This document shows, piece after piece, positions 46,164-53,291 of a stretch of 64,000 nucleotides of DNA. Numbering within the stretch: position 1 is the first letter of the stretch; each line of letters opens with the position of its first letter. A program made the translations under genes and the position numbers. A model generated the notes under the pieces. The model was not told where the DNA came from. It saw only the letters and a program-made list of their open reading frames with translations, and searched no databases. Origin of the DNA: Candidatus Nitrospira nitrosa (GTDB taxonomy: Bacteria; Nitrospirota; Nitrospiria; Nitrospirales; Nitrospiraceae); the NCBI RefSeq assembly GCF_001458735.1, contig NZ_CZQA01000011.1, forward strand, positions 21,483 through 85,482, given 5' to 3'.

Positions 46164-47192
46164 ATGGCCTTCGGTACAATAGAACGACAGTGGATGGTCT
46201 GGAAGGCGGCCTGGCAGGCTGAATCAGGACAGCCTCCCAATAGAGCCGTTCCGGAGGGACCGGCCGCAGAGTTTCTTCCTGAGGCGTTGGACATTCAGGA
46301 GACGCCTCCCTCTCCGCTCGGCCGAGCGTTGTTCTGGACCATCCTGATCGCCTGTGTGGCCGGAGCGGTATGGACCACGGTCGTGAAGATTGATACCGTG
46401 ACGATGGCGCAAGGGAGGGTCGTACTGGGTGGGGACTCAAGGGTCCTTCACCCGCATGAAGCAGGGGTCATTACAGCCATTCACGTCCATGATGGACAAG
46501 TGGTGAAGTCGGGCGAGGTCTTGATCGAACTGGATCTGACCAGGAAACTCACGGAAGCCGAGCCGCAGTCTCACATCCTGGCCTCAGATGCTCAGCAGAC
46601 GACACAGACGAAGCCACCCGCGCTCGAAGCCAACGCCGCATCCGTTTCGCAAGCGATCACGAAAGTCGAACAGAACGCGGGAGTTCAGCGAGTGCTCTCA
46701 CCGATTGATGGGGTAGTGCGGCAACTTGCGGTTCAGGCAGTGGGCAGGGTGGTGACGCCGGCACAGCCGCTGCTTACCGTTGTGCCTCTGAAGCACTCAC
46801 TGGAGGTCGAGGCGCGGATCGAGAGTAGGGATGTGGGGATCGTCCACAAGGGACAGTCGGTTGCGATCACGCTCGCCACGATTCAGCCGGTGTATCAGGA
46901 GACCATTCCCGGTTATGTAACGAGGGGGCCTAACAAGAGCACGTCGAACACACACGTCGGGCTTGTTTCGTCTATCAGGGTCGGTCTGGATCATTCGACG
47001 ACTCGCGTCGGGAGCGCAGAGGTCAAGCTTGTTCCCGGTATGGCGGTGGCGGTTGAGATCAAGACCGGTCAGCGCCGCATGATCGAGTACCTCCTGGAGC
47101 CCGTCCACCAGCTCATGAACGAACGCATGCGGGAATGGACCGCGCTCATTCAGGCTGTGCGCAGTTTCATCGAGCGCCGGAATCTCTCGTGA
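46164..47192 (+). CDS. Short HlyD-family membrane-fusion adaptor
   Basis: About 343 residues from ATG 46164, 8 bp after the ABC gene. A TM segment lies at about 54-75 (GRALFWTILIACVAGAVWTT), then a lipoyl half (VLHPHEAGVITAIHVHDGQV), a short linker of about 50 residues, the second lipoyl half (VLSPIDGVVRQLAVQAVGRV), and a beta-barrel domain. HlyD proteins usually have a long alpha-helical hairpin of over 100 residues between the lipoyl halves, which reaches TolC; here it is missing. Either a shortened adaptor or one with a different partner. Confidence 0.85.
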   Translation: MAFGTIERQWMVWKAAWQAESGQPPNRAVPEGPAAEFLPEALDIQETPPSPLGRALFWTILIACVAGAVWTTVVKIDTVTMAQGRVVLGGDSRVLHPHEAGVITAIHVHDGQVVKSGEVLIELDLTRKLTEAEPQSHILASDAQQTTQTKPPALEANAASVSQAITKVEQNAGVQRVLSPIDGVVRQLAVQAVGRVVTPAQPLLTVVPLKHSLEVEARIESRDVGIVHKGQSVAITLATIQPVYQETIPGYVTRGPNKSTSNTHVGLVSSIRVGLDHSTTRVGSAEVKLVPGMAVAVEIKTGQRRMIEYLLEPVHQLMNERMREWTALIQAVRSFIERRNLS

Positions 47193-47263
47193 GATCTGCT
47201 GAGAGAGGCGTTCCAACCGGCAAACAGGCGAATGAGGTAGGGGTGAGAGGACGCGCGTCAGAG

Positions 47264-47674
47264 ATGAAACTCAAGATTGGCACGGGGATCGTGCTGCTGA
47301 TGGTGGTGAACGGATGGGCTGCTGAGCCGGTGACGGGGATCGGTTCTCTCTTAATCAATCCCAGTGCTGTGCATCGAAAGATCGTCAAGCTGGAAGGGGT
47401 GGCGAAGAACGTCGTGGTCCATGCCGGAAGCGAACTGGCGACCAAGCAGTCGTTGTGCGGAGCTGAATTCGAACTCGAAGATAGCAGTGGAACCATTGCC
47501 GTGTTGTATCGCTCCCGATGTCAAGTCGGAGCGTTGCGCGCAACCGTGGTGACAGAACGAATGCCGTGCGTGGTGGAAGGGTATATGGAAGCACCGCCGC
47601 CGGTGCTACGAACGCCGGATGGAAAAGACCTCGGTGTTCGCATTATCGCCCATATGGTGACCCCGGTACAGTAG
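47264..47674 (+). CDS. Small exported OB-fold-like protein
   Basis: About 136 residues from ATG 47264 with a Sec signal (MKLKIGTGIVLLMVVNGWAAE). The mature part has the alternation of an OB barrel: VKLEGVAKNVVVHAG ... CGAEFELEDSSGTIAVLYRS, with two Cys (CGAEFE, RCQVG). It may bind nucleic acid or a small ligand in the periplasm. The longer frame from 47135 overlaps the adaptor gene and is rejected. Possibly in the same transcript as the exporter genes. Confidence 0.6.
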   Translation: MKLKIGTGIVLLMVVNGWAAEPVTGIGSLLINPSAVHRKIVKLEGVAKNVVVHAGSELATKQSLCGAEFELEDSSGTIAVLYRSRCQVGALRATVVTERMPCVVEGYMEAPPPVLRTPDGKDLGVRIIAHMVTPVQ

Positions 47675-47996
47675 CAGAGAGAAGCACAGGCGATGTGGTG
47701 ATCGCCCCAAAGCAAGTCACTGGGGGCAAATGGGCGTGTTGGCGGGTAGTAAGCGTGAGACGGCAAGTGCTGAAGAGTCTTGTCAAAGACCACCTCGCTT
47801 GCTCAGTCGTCGCCAGAAAAGACGCGGCAAACTAGGAAATCGAAGGTCAAGGCTCCCTATGCAGTAAGCGGTTGGTCCTTGTGATCGATGGTTTCATGAT
47901 CTCTTCACAGAACGCCTAACCTACATCTCTGCTATTCTACTCCCCCGGCTTTTGTGGGATGGCGCGGTCTACGGATCAGACCGTATCCTGACCCGC

Positions 47997-48416
47997 ATGA
48001 CACCTCAGCACGAGCCCCTTCCATGGAGAGCCATCGCACGCGGGATAGTCATTGTCTACGGTGTGATCTTTCTCGCGGGTATGTTGCTCGCCGCTCTTGG
48101 GATTACACCTCAGATTGATCCTGGGATGTATCCGCTGCTTGCCCTGCTGGTGGGGGCGATCAGTGTCGCGGTGGCACTCCGTATGACAGACACCACCAGA
48201 CCCGCCTGCCTTGTCGTCATGGGTGGAGGAATCTGGCTCCTCAGTGGGACAGCCGTGCTCCTGGATGCGCAGTCACTTGCGGGCTGGTTCCAGAGCAGTC
48301 TGTCCATCGCTGCGACAATGTTTCTCGGGCGGCTGTTACTGGGGACCCTGCACGAGACTCCCGTTCAATCGTCTTATGCGCCCATCGTGCGGAGCATGAC
48401 GCAGCCCCGTCGATAG
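47997..48416 (+). CDS. Small polytopic membrane protein
   Basis: About 139 residues from ATG 47997, with four hydrophobic segments (IARGIVIVYGVIFLAGMLLA, PLLALLVGAISVAVAL, CLVVMGGGIWLLSGTAVL, SSLSIAATMFLGRLLLG) and a short tail. It has no recognised family. No ribosome site is evident at 47997 or at the TTG 47952 alternative, so the start is uncertain. Confidence 0.55.
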   Translation: MTPQHEPLPWRAIARGIVIVYGVIFLAGMLLAALGITPQIDPGMYPLLALLVGAISVAVALRMTDTTRPACLVVMGGGIWLLSGTAVLLDAQSLAGWFQSSLSIAATMFLGRLLLGTLHETPVQSSYAPIVRSMTQPRR

Positions 48417-48788
48417 CTGTAAGACAGTCATCACCCGATGTTACGGAGGGTGTACATCTTTTCCATCTCGTCGAGCCGCGTGAGTCCATCACCTCGCCAC
48501 AGTATTCATGATGGTCTCCTTACGAACCGTGATGAATCATGCGGGCCAGAAAACTGCAGATTTGAATTCAGCGACCTCTGAGCCGCTCTGACTCCAGGGA
48601 GTTCACTCTTATAAGCCAGTGACGTTAGGAATACTTGTAATAAGTTATGCGGAACCGAATACTATCATTATTACGTCTTGTACTTTGCCGGCATTGCTCT
48701 TAAGATGCGGCCATCCTCCATTTCAAACCTGACTCCAGAGCCTGACGGTGTACTGACGCCACTGCAAACCACCTTTAGTTGGTGTTTC
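48417..48788. other. Intergenic region, 372 bp, with a probable gene fragment
   Basis: On the minus strand a good AAGGAG site (48515-48521) precedes ATG 48509, but that frame stops after five codons. In a neighbouring frame GDGLTRLDEMEKMYTLRNIG continues to a TGA at 48431. It looks like a frameshifted short gene. The rest contains no gene. Confidence 0.3.
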
Positions 48789-49046
48789 ATGTCAACGAAG
48801 CCAATCAGGCTTGGTGATAAGGAACAGAAACGGAAGAGGAGTCTCCAGCGCCGAGTCTTACAACACCTCAAGCACCATGGACCGAAACATTATGATAATC
48901 TTTTCCTTCTCTTTGACCCACACAGAACGGGAGAGACCGGTCTCGCAGTAGAGGCGCTCAAGAAACGGCACTATCTCAAGATAGGCCAAGACGGAATGGT
49001 TCAGATTACAGGATCAGGATTACGATTTCTTGAGGAGCAGATCTAG
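48789..49046 (+). CDS. Small protein, possible winged helix
   Basis: About 85 residues from ATG 48789: a basic N-terminus (KEQKRKRSLQRRVLQHLKHHG), then LFDPHRTGETGLAVEALKKR and a beta-hairpin-like end YLKIGQDGMVQITGSGLRFL, the order of a winged helix. The frame extends to 48678 without a site. The ribosome site is poor, so confidence is limited. Confidence 0.4.
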   Translation: MSTKPIRLGDKEQKRKRSLQRRVLQHLKHHGPKHYDNLFLLFDPHRTGETGLAVEALKKRHYLKIGQDGMVQITGSGLRFLEEQI

Positions 49047-49114
49047 CTTCAATCTTGTAATCACCTCATATGTCTCGTCGTCCCCCTCCCCCCCTGCAAT
49101 ACGTCCCACTTCCA

Positions 49115-49303
49115 CTACAGGATTGTCAGCATGTCTCCGGTGTCGTGAATGTTCAGGTGGCCGATGCGGTAGCCCTTGAAAATACCGTTGACCATCAGGC
49201 TGTACGTGTCTAACTCTTCCGCCCTTCATGTTCAGGGAGCGACTCGACCGTTTCCCCCTCTTTGGAATACTGTTCGGAATGGTTCGCCTTCCTGTAGATT
49301 TCG
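49115..49303 (-). pseudogene. 3' fragment of a frameshifted gene, beside the WYL regulator
   Basis: On the minus strand the frame AEIYRKANHSEQYSKEGETV continues as ESLPEHEG, then one base out of frame as RAEELDTYSLMVNGIFKGYR and IGHLNIHDTGDMLTIL to a TAG at 49115. The composition is protein-like, and the 5' part is missing where the WYL gene begins. A related stretch (VVEIYR ... QYSKEG) is seen at 62161-62220. No family name is certain. Confidence 0.4.
49254..49303 (+). repeat. 50-bp sequence flanking the CRISPR-cas region, left copy
   Basis: Ungapped match to 62161-62210 (40 of 50 bases by eye): both begin CCCCCTCTTT, share TACTGT, and end TTCCTGTAGATTTCG. The copies are direct repeats 12.9 kb apart and enclose the WYL regulator, cas genes, array and Uma2 pseudogene. 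The left copy ends 6 bp before the regulator's ATG. Confidence 0.5.
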
Positions 49304-49309
49304 GCAACG

Positions 49310-50296
49310 ATGCCTCGCAATGACCAGGCTGTTCGGCAGCTCATGGTACTCAAGCGGTTAGAATCCGCACGCCATGGACTGACGCTGGAACAACTGTCCG
49401 AGGGGCTTGACCCTGCGGCGACCCGACATCCCCGAACGCTGCGCCGTGATCTCGAGGCGATTGAATCGGCCGGGTACCCGCTACTGACGGAACGGGTTGA
49501 TGGGCGGACACGGTGGAAACTGCTCGATGGGGTACGGCAGGCGCCGGCGTTGCGTCTGTCGCCCACTGAGCTGATGGCCCTCACCCTCAGTCGTCGCCTC
49601 ATTGCCCCACTCGAAGGCACAGCCCTGCATGCCTCGTTGCAATCAGCGTTGAGCAAGGCTGCTGCAGCGCTTCCGCAGGAAGGGCTCACGCTGGTCCAGC
49701 AGCTTGAATGCACGTTCTCCATTGGGCTTGGTCCGCATAAGCGATACAAGCGGCACCGCGAAGTCATCGAGCGTGTCACGCACGCCATCGCCGACAAGAC
49801 GCGGATCCAAATGCGCTACGATTCGGCTGCACGTGGGCGGGTCACCCGGCGTGAGGTCGATCCCTACCGGCTCTGGTATGCCTCCGGCGGCCTGTACCTG
49901 ATCGGCTATTGCCATCTTCGCAACGAACCGCGCATGTTTGCCGTCGAGCGTATTAAATCCGTGACGCCGACCGACCTCCCGTACCAAATCCCACTGCATT
50001 TCGACTTTGATACCTTCGTGGAAGACTCGCTGACGGTCATGAGGGGACCGCGCATCGAGGTGGAACTGGTCTTTGAGAAAGGGACGGCTGCCTGGGCGAA
50101 GGATCGTGTCTGGCATCCCAGCCAACAATTGAAACGGCTGCCTGGTGGGAGGCTGCGGATGATCAGCACGGTCGCCGACAGCCGCGAACTCGTCGGCTGG
50201 ATTCTCAGTTTTGGAAGCGGCGTCCGGGTCGTGCGGCCGGAGTCGTTGTGCGCGACAGTTAAGCAGGAGGCGGCCAAGATATCCGCCAATCCGTGA
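49310..50296 (+). CDS. WYL-domain transcriptional regulator
   Basis: A 328-residue regulator: an N-terminal DeoR-like helix-turn-helix (VRQLMVLKRLESARHGLTLE, RTLRRDLEAIE), a WYL domain at about 155-225 (IQMRYDSAARGRVTRREVDPYRLWYASGGLYLIGYCHLRNEPRMFAV reduced to its core: RLWYASGGLYLIGYCHLRNE) and a WCX-type C-terminus. WYL proteins sense ligands such as nucleic acids or nucleotides and often control CRISPR or other defence loci. It stands directly upstream of the repeat protein and cas3 on the same strand. Confidence 0.9.
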   Translation: MPRNDQAVRQLMVLKRLESARHGLTLEQLSEGLDPAATRHPRTLRRDLEAIESAGYPLLTERVDGRTRWKLLDGVRQAPALRLSPTELMALTLSRRLIAPLEGTALHASLQSALSKAAAALPQEGLTLVQQLECTFSIGLGPHKRYKRHREVIERVTHAIADKTRIQMRYDSAARGRVTRREVDPYRLWYASGGLYLIGYCHLRNEPRMFAVERIKSVTPTDLPYQIPLHFDFDTFVEDSLTVMRGPRIEVELVFEKGTAAWAKDRVWHPSQQLKRLPGGRLRMISTVADSRELVGWILSFGSGVRVVRPESLCATVKQEAAKISANP

Positions 50297-50440
50297 CCTC
50301 GGATGTCCGGAGTGTGTGTGACGCGTTGGTCTGGGGAACGCTCCACAACGAGGAAATCGCGCATCGAAGGCAGGATAAAAATTATCCCAGAGCGTGACCT
50401 CCGATGTCACAGTTATCCGGTATCGTATCCCGTGACGTCA
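50293..50440 (+). promoter_or_regulatory. Operator-rich region before the cas operon
   Basis: Three kinds of dyad cluster here: GTGAC-N7-GTCAC at 50394-50410 with a near copy at 50293-50309 (CGTGACCTC(C/G)GATGTC shared); GGATAA-N3-TTATCC at 50373-50387 with a third TTATCC half at 50413; and TGACGTCA at 50433-50440, just before the AAGGAGGG ribosome site. They are likely sites for the WYL regulator or another factor controlling the operon. Confidence 0.5.
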
Positions 50441-50456
50441 TCATAAGGAGGGTTTG

Positions 50457-50804
50457 ATGAAACACCGGATACTGCTGATCATGGTACTCCTGACGTGGAC
50501 GACAAGCAGTCATGCGGAGATGGGTTTTGATGAACGGTACGAGCGCGAGTACAACATCTTCAACCCGGTCAACCGGTATCAGGTCGACAATCCCTTGAAC
50601 CCAATCAACAAATACGATCCGGACAGCGCCTTCAACCCCGTGAATCGGTACGATCCCGGCAATCCAGCGAACCCTGTGAACAAATACAATCCGAATAATC
50701 CATTCAACTCGGTGAACCAGTATCACCCGGACAATCCGTTGAATCCGGTGAACAAGTACAACCCGACCGTGCCGTTCGCGCCGCTGGGCCGAGGGTGGAA
50801 GTGA
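50457..50804 (+). CDS. Exported protein with six 12-residue NPVNxY repeats
   Basis: About 115 residues. A signal peptide (to about HAEMG) is followed by six 12-residue units of the form (F/L/A)NP(V/I)N(R/K/Q)Y-x-P-x-(N/S)-P, such as FNPVNRYDPGNP and LNPVNKYNPTVP, then a short basic tail. ATG 50457 has a perfect AAGGAGGG site. The repeats are extended and probably form a rod or peptidoglycan/ligand-binding array outside the cytoplasm. It sits between the WYL regulator and cas3, 39 bp from cas3; its role in the locus is unknown. Confidence 0.8.
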   Translation: MKHRILLIMVLLTWTTSSHAEMGFDERYEREYNIFNPVNRYQVDNPLNPINKYDPDSAFNPVNRYDPGNPANPVNKYNPNNPFNSVNQYHPDNPLNPVNKYNPTVPFAPLGRGWK

Positions 50805-50843
50805 CGCTGGCGTGATCATGCGATCAAGGAATAGGATGTTGCG

Positions 50844-53291
50844 ATGAACAACAAAGAAGCATTTGCACGGTGGTTCCGGCAAGCGACTGAGAGGGAGCCA
50901 TATCCATTCCAGATTCGATTTGCCTGTGAGCCGACTCTACCCGAATTGGTGGACGTGCCGACGGGGATGGGCAAGACCGCGATGGCGGTGTTGGGATGGT
51001 TGTGGCGGAGGCGTTTCGCTGAAGAGACAGTTCAGAAGGCAACGCCAAGGCGATTGGTCTATTGCTTGCCCATGCGAGTGTTGGTGGAGCAAACGGTAGA
51101 GAGTGCTCAAACATGGCTCAAGAACCTAGAGCTACTTACGGAACTCCGAGAGGGTGAAGTCTCTGTGCACACCTTTATGGGCGGCGACATTGACAATGAC
51201 TGGGACGCTTATCCAGAGGCAAATGCGATCCTGATCGGTACCCAAGATCAACTACTTTCGCGAGCTTTGAACAGAGGCTATGCCATGAGTCGTTATCGGT
51301 GGCCCATGCACTATGCCTTACTGAACAACGACTGCCTGTGGATTATGGACGAGGTTCAGTTAATGGGAGTGGGGCTGACCACAACGGCTCAATTACAAGC
51401 CTTTCGGGAGAAGTTTGGTACCTTTGGTCCCGCACAATCCGTATGGATGTCGGCCACCCCAAAAACAGATACTTTGGGCACCGTTGATTTTGCAGAGCGG
51501 GCAAAGAATCTTCCGCGTCTCTCCTTGATTGCCGATGATGTCGAGCATTCGGATATCGCCAGACGTGTCAAGTCCGTGAAACTCTTGCACAAGGCTGAAA
51601 CGATCTGGACGCAGGGGTCTGAAGGCGAGTACCCAAAAAGATTAGCGGAGGAAGTATGTCGCCATCATCAGTCAGGTACCTTGACCGTTGTGATGGTCAA
51701 TCGAGTAGGGCGCGCGCAAGATGTCTTTGTCGAGTTACAGCGACAATTGAAGGGTGTGCCTAACCAGCCAGAACCCTGTTTGATTCATTCAAGGTTTCGC
51801 CAGGCGGAACGAGTGCATCTCCAACAACGACTGAAAGAAAAACCCGAGCATGGTCGAATTGTAGTGGCAACTCAGGCAATTGAAGCTGGGGTGGATATCT
51901 CCGCGCGGACTCTGTTTACGGAGCTGGCTCCTTGGTCATCGTTGGTGCAACGGTTTGGACGCTGCAATCGGTATGGAGAGTGGGAACCGAAAAATGCAGC
52001 TCACGTATTCTGGATCGACCTGGAAACCGCACTGGTAGATAAGAAGGGGGAACAACAATTAGTCCCTGAAGCGGCTCTCCCTTATGAGATTGACGATCTG
52101 GATTGGTCGAGAGGCCAGCTGAATTATCTCAAAGAAGTGGGGCCGAGCAAGGTGTCGAAGATTACAGCTCCCAAAAAAGACGAGGTCGGGTATGTGCTCC
52201 GCCGTCGTGATGTGGTGGATCTGTTCGATACGACACCAGACTTGGCAGGGAACGATATTGATGTCTCCCGATACATTCGCGACGGAGAAAATAACGATGT
52301 GCAGGTCTATTGGCGGCAGTGGGACGGGGGAAAGCCGTCGGCTGATATGCCTGCGCTAAGACCTGAAGAGCTTTGCGCGGTGGCAATTGGGCGAATCAAA
52401 GAGTTCCTGAAAAAAGATGTCCTGGCTTTTCGATGGGATGGGTTGGAACGTCATTGGCTTCCGGTTAAAAAAGACAATGTCTGGTCCGGCTTGACCATAC
52501 TGCTGCATGTCTCCGAAGGCGGCTATGCGGAAGACCTTGGCTGGACAGGAAAGAATGACGGTGCGGTGCCAGCCGTGCCATTGCTTCCTGAATTGCCCTC
52601 CAACGACGCGCTTGATGAAGACCGGTTCACCTTTATTCATCGGTTTGTTCATTTAACGGAGCATGCAACGGATGTAGCTCAAGAAATGAAATCCTTGAAA
52701 ACAACCCTCGATGATCCGACTCTCACAATTCCGTGGAGCGAATTGTTCACGGCAGCTCGGTGGCATGATGTGGGAAAAGCCCATGAGGTCTTTCAGAAGA
52801 TGTTGACCAACCCATTACTGCCTAACAATCCTCGTAAGTCCGGCGGCCCCTGGGCTAAGTCCGATCATAAGAAAGGCCGCCCAGACCGCAAGCATTTTCG
52901 CCATGAACTGGCTTCAGCGTTGGCCCTCTTGCTACACAAAGAATCGGACCTAGCGGCCTATCTGGCTGCTGCACACCACGGGAAGGTCCGACTCTCAATT
53001 CGGTCCTTGCCCGATGAGGAGGTCCCGCCGGAAGTGCGACGATTTGCGCGTGGCGTCTGGGAGGGCGATCAATTGCCGGCTGTGGATTTGGGAGATGAGA
53101 TATCTACGCAGGCAGTGACACTCACTCTAAGTTTTATGGAGATGGGGGAGGGACCGCATGGCCCAAGTTGGCTGGAGCGGATGCTTCGGCTTCGGGATCA
53201 CTATGGCCCATTCAGATTGGCATGGATGGAGACTTTGGTGCGCGTTGCGGACTGGCGCGGGACTGCGAAAGAGGGAGGGGTAAATGCCTGA
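50844..53291 (+). CDS. cas3: CRISPR-associated helicase-nuclease Cas3 (type I-G)
   Basis: The 815-residue protein has the type I-G arrangement: a DExH-type helicase first and the HD nuclease last. Walker A VPTGMGKT at about 38-45, DEVQ at 169-172, SAT at 203-205, helicase C-terminal VVATQAIEAGVDIS and QRFGRCNR; then HD metal-site residues with H641-D642 in ARWHDVGKA and a later LAAAHHGK. It unwinds and degrades target DNA after Cascade recruitment. It overlaps csx17 by 8 bp. Confidence 0.95.
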   Translation: MNNKEAFARWFRQATEREPYPFQIRFACEPTLPELVDVPTGMGKTAMAVLGWLWRRRFAEETVQKATPRRLVYCLPMRVLVEQTVESAQTWLKNLELLTELREGEVSVHTFMGGDIDNDWDAYPEANAILIGTQDQLLSRALNRGYAMSRYRWPMHYALLNNDCLWIMDEVQLMGVGLTTTAQLQAFREKFGTFGPAQSVWMSATPKTDTLGTVDFAERAKNLPRLSLIADDVEHSDIARRVKSVKLLHKAETIWTQGSEGEYPKRLAEEVCRHHQSGTLTVVMVNRVGRAQDVFVELQRQLKGVPNQPEPCLIHSRFRQAERVHLQQRLKEKPEHGRIVVATQAIEAGVDISARTLFTELAPWSSLVQRFGRCNRYGEWEPKNAAHVFWIDLETALVDKKGEQQLVPEAALPYEIDDLDWSRGQLNYLKEVGPSKVSKITAPKKDEVGYVLRRRDVVDLFDTTPDLAGNDIDVSRYIRDGENNDVQVYWRQWDGGKPSADMPALRPEELCAVAIGRIKEFLKKDVLAFRWDGLERHWLPVKKDNVWSGLTILLHVSEGGYAEDLGWTGKNDGAVPAVPLLPELPSNDALDEDRFTFIHRFVHLTEHATDVAQEMKSLKTTLDDPTLTIPWSELFTAARWHDVGKAHEVFQKMLTNPLLPNNPRKSGGPWAKSDHKKGRPDRKHFRHELASALALLLHKESDLAAYLAAAHHGKVRLSIRSLPDEEVPPEVRRFARGVWEGDQLPAVDLGDEISTQAVTLTLSFMEMGEGPHGPSWLERMLRLRDHYGPFRLAWMETLVRVADWRGTAKEGGVNA

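Noticed and set aside
48671..48790. 39-codon minus-strand frame with an IF-1-like phrase (VRFEMEDGRILRA)
   Set aside because: Too short for IF-1, no ribosome site, and overlaps the plus-strand ORF start; treated as coincidence.
49210..49797. 195-aa minus-strand frame overlapping the WYL gene
   Set aside because: Most of it is antisense to the WYL gene; only its last 30 codons look coding-like and are reported as a fragment.
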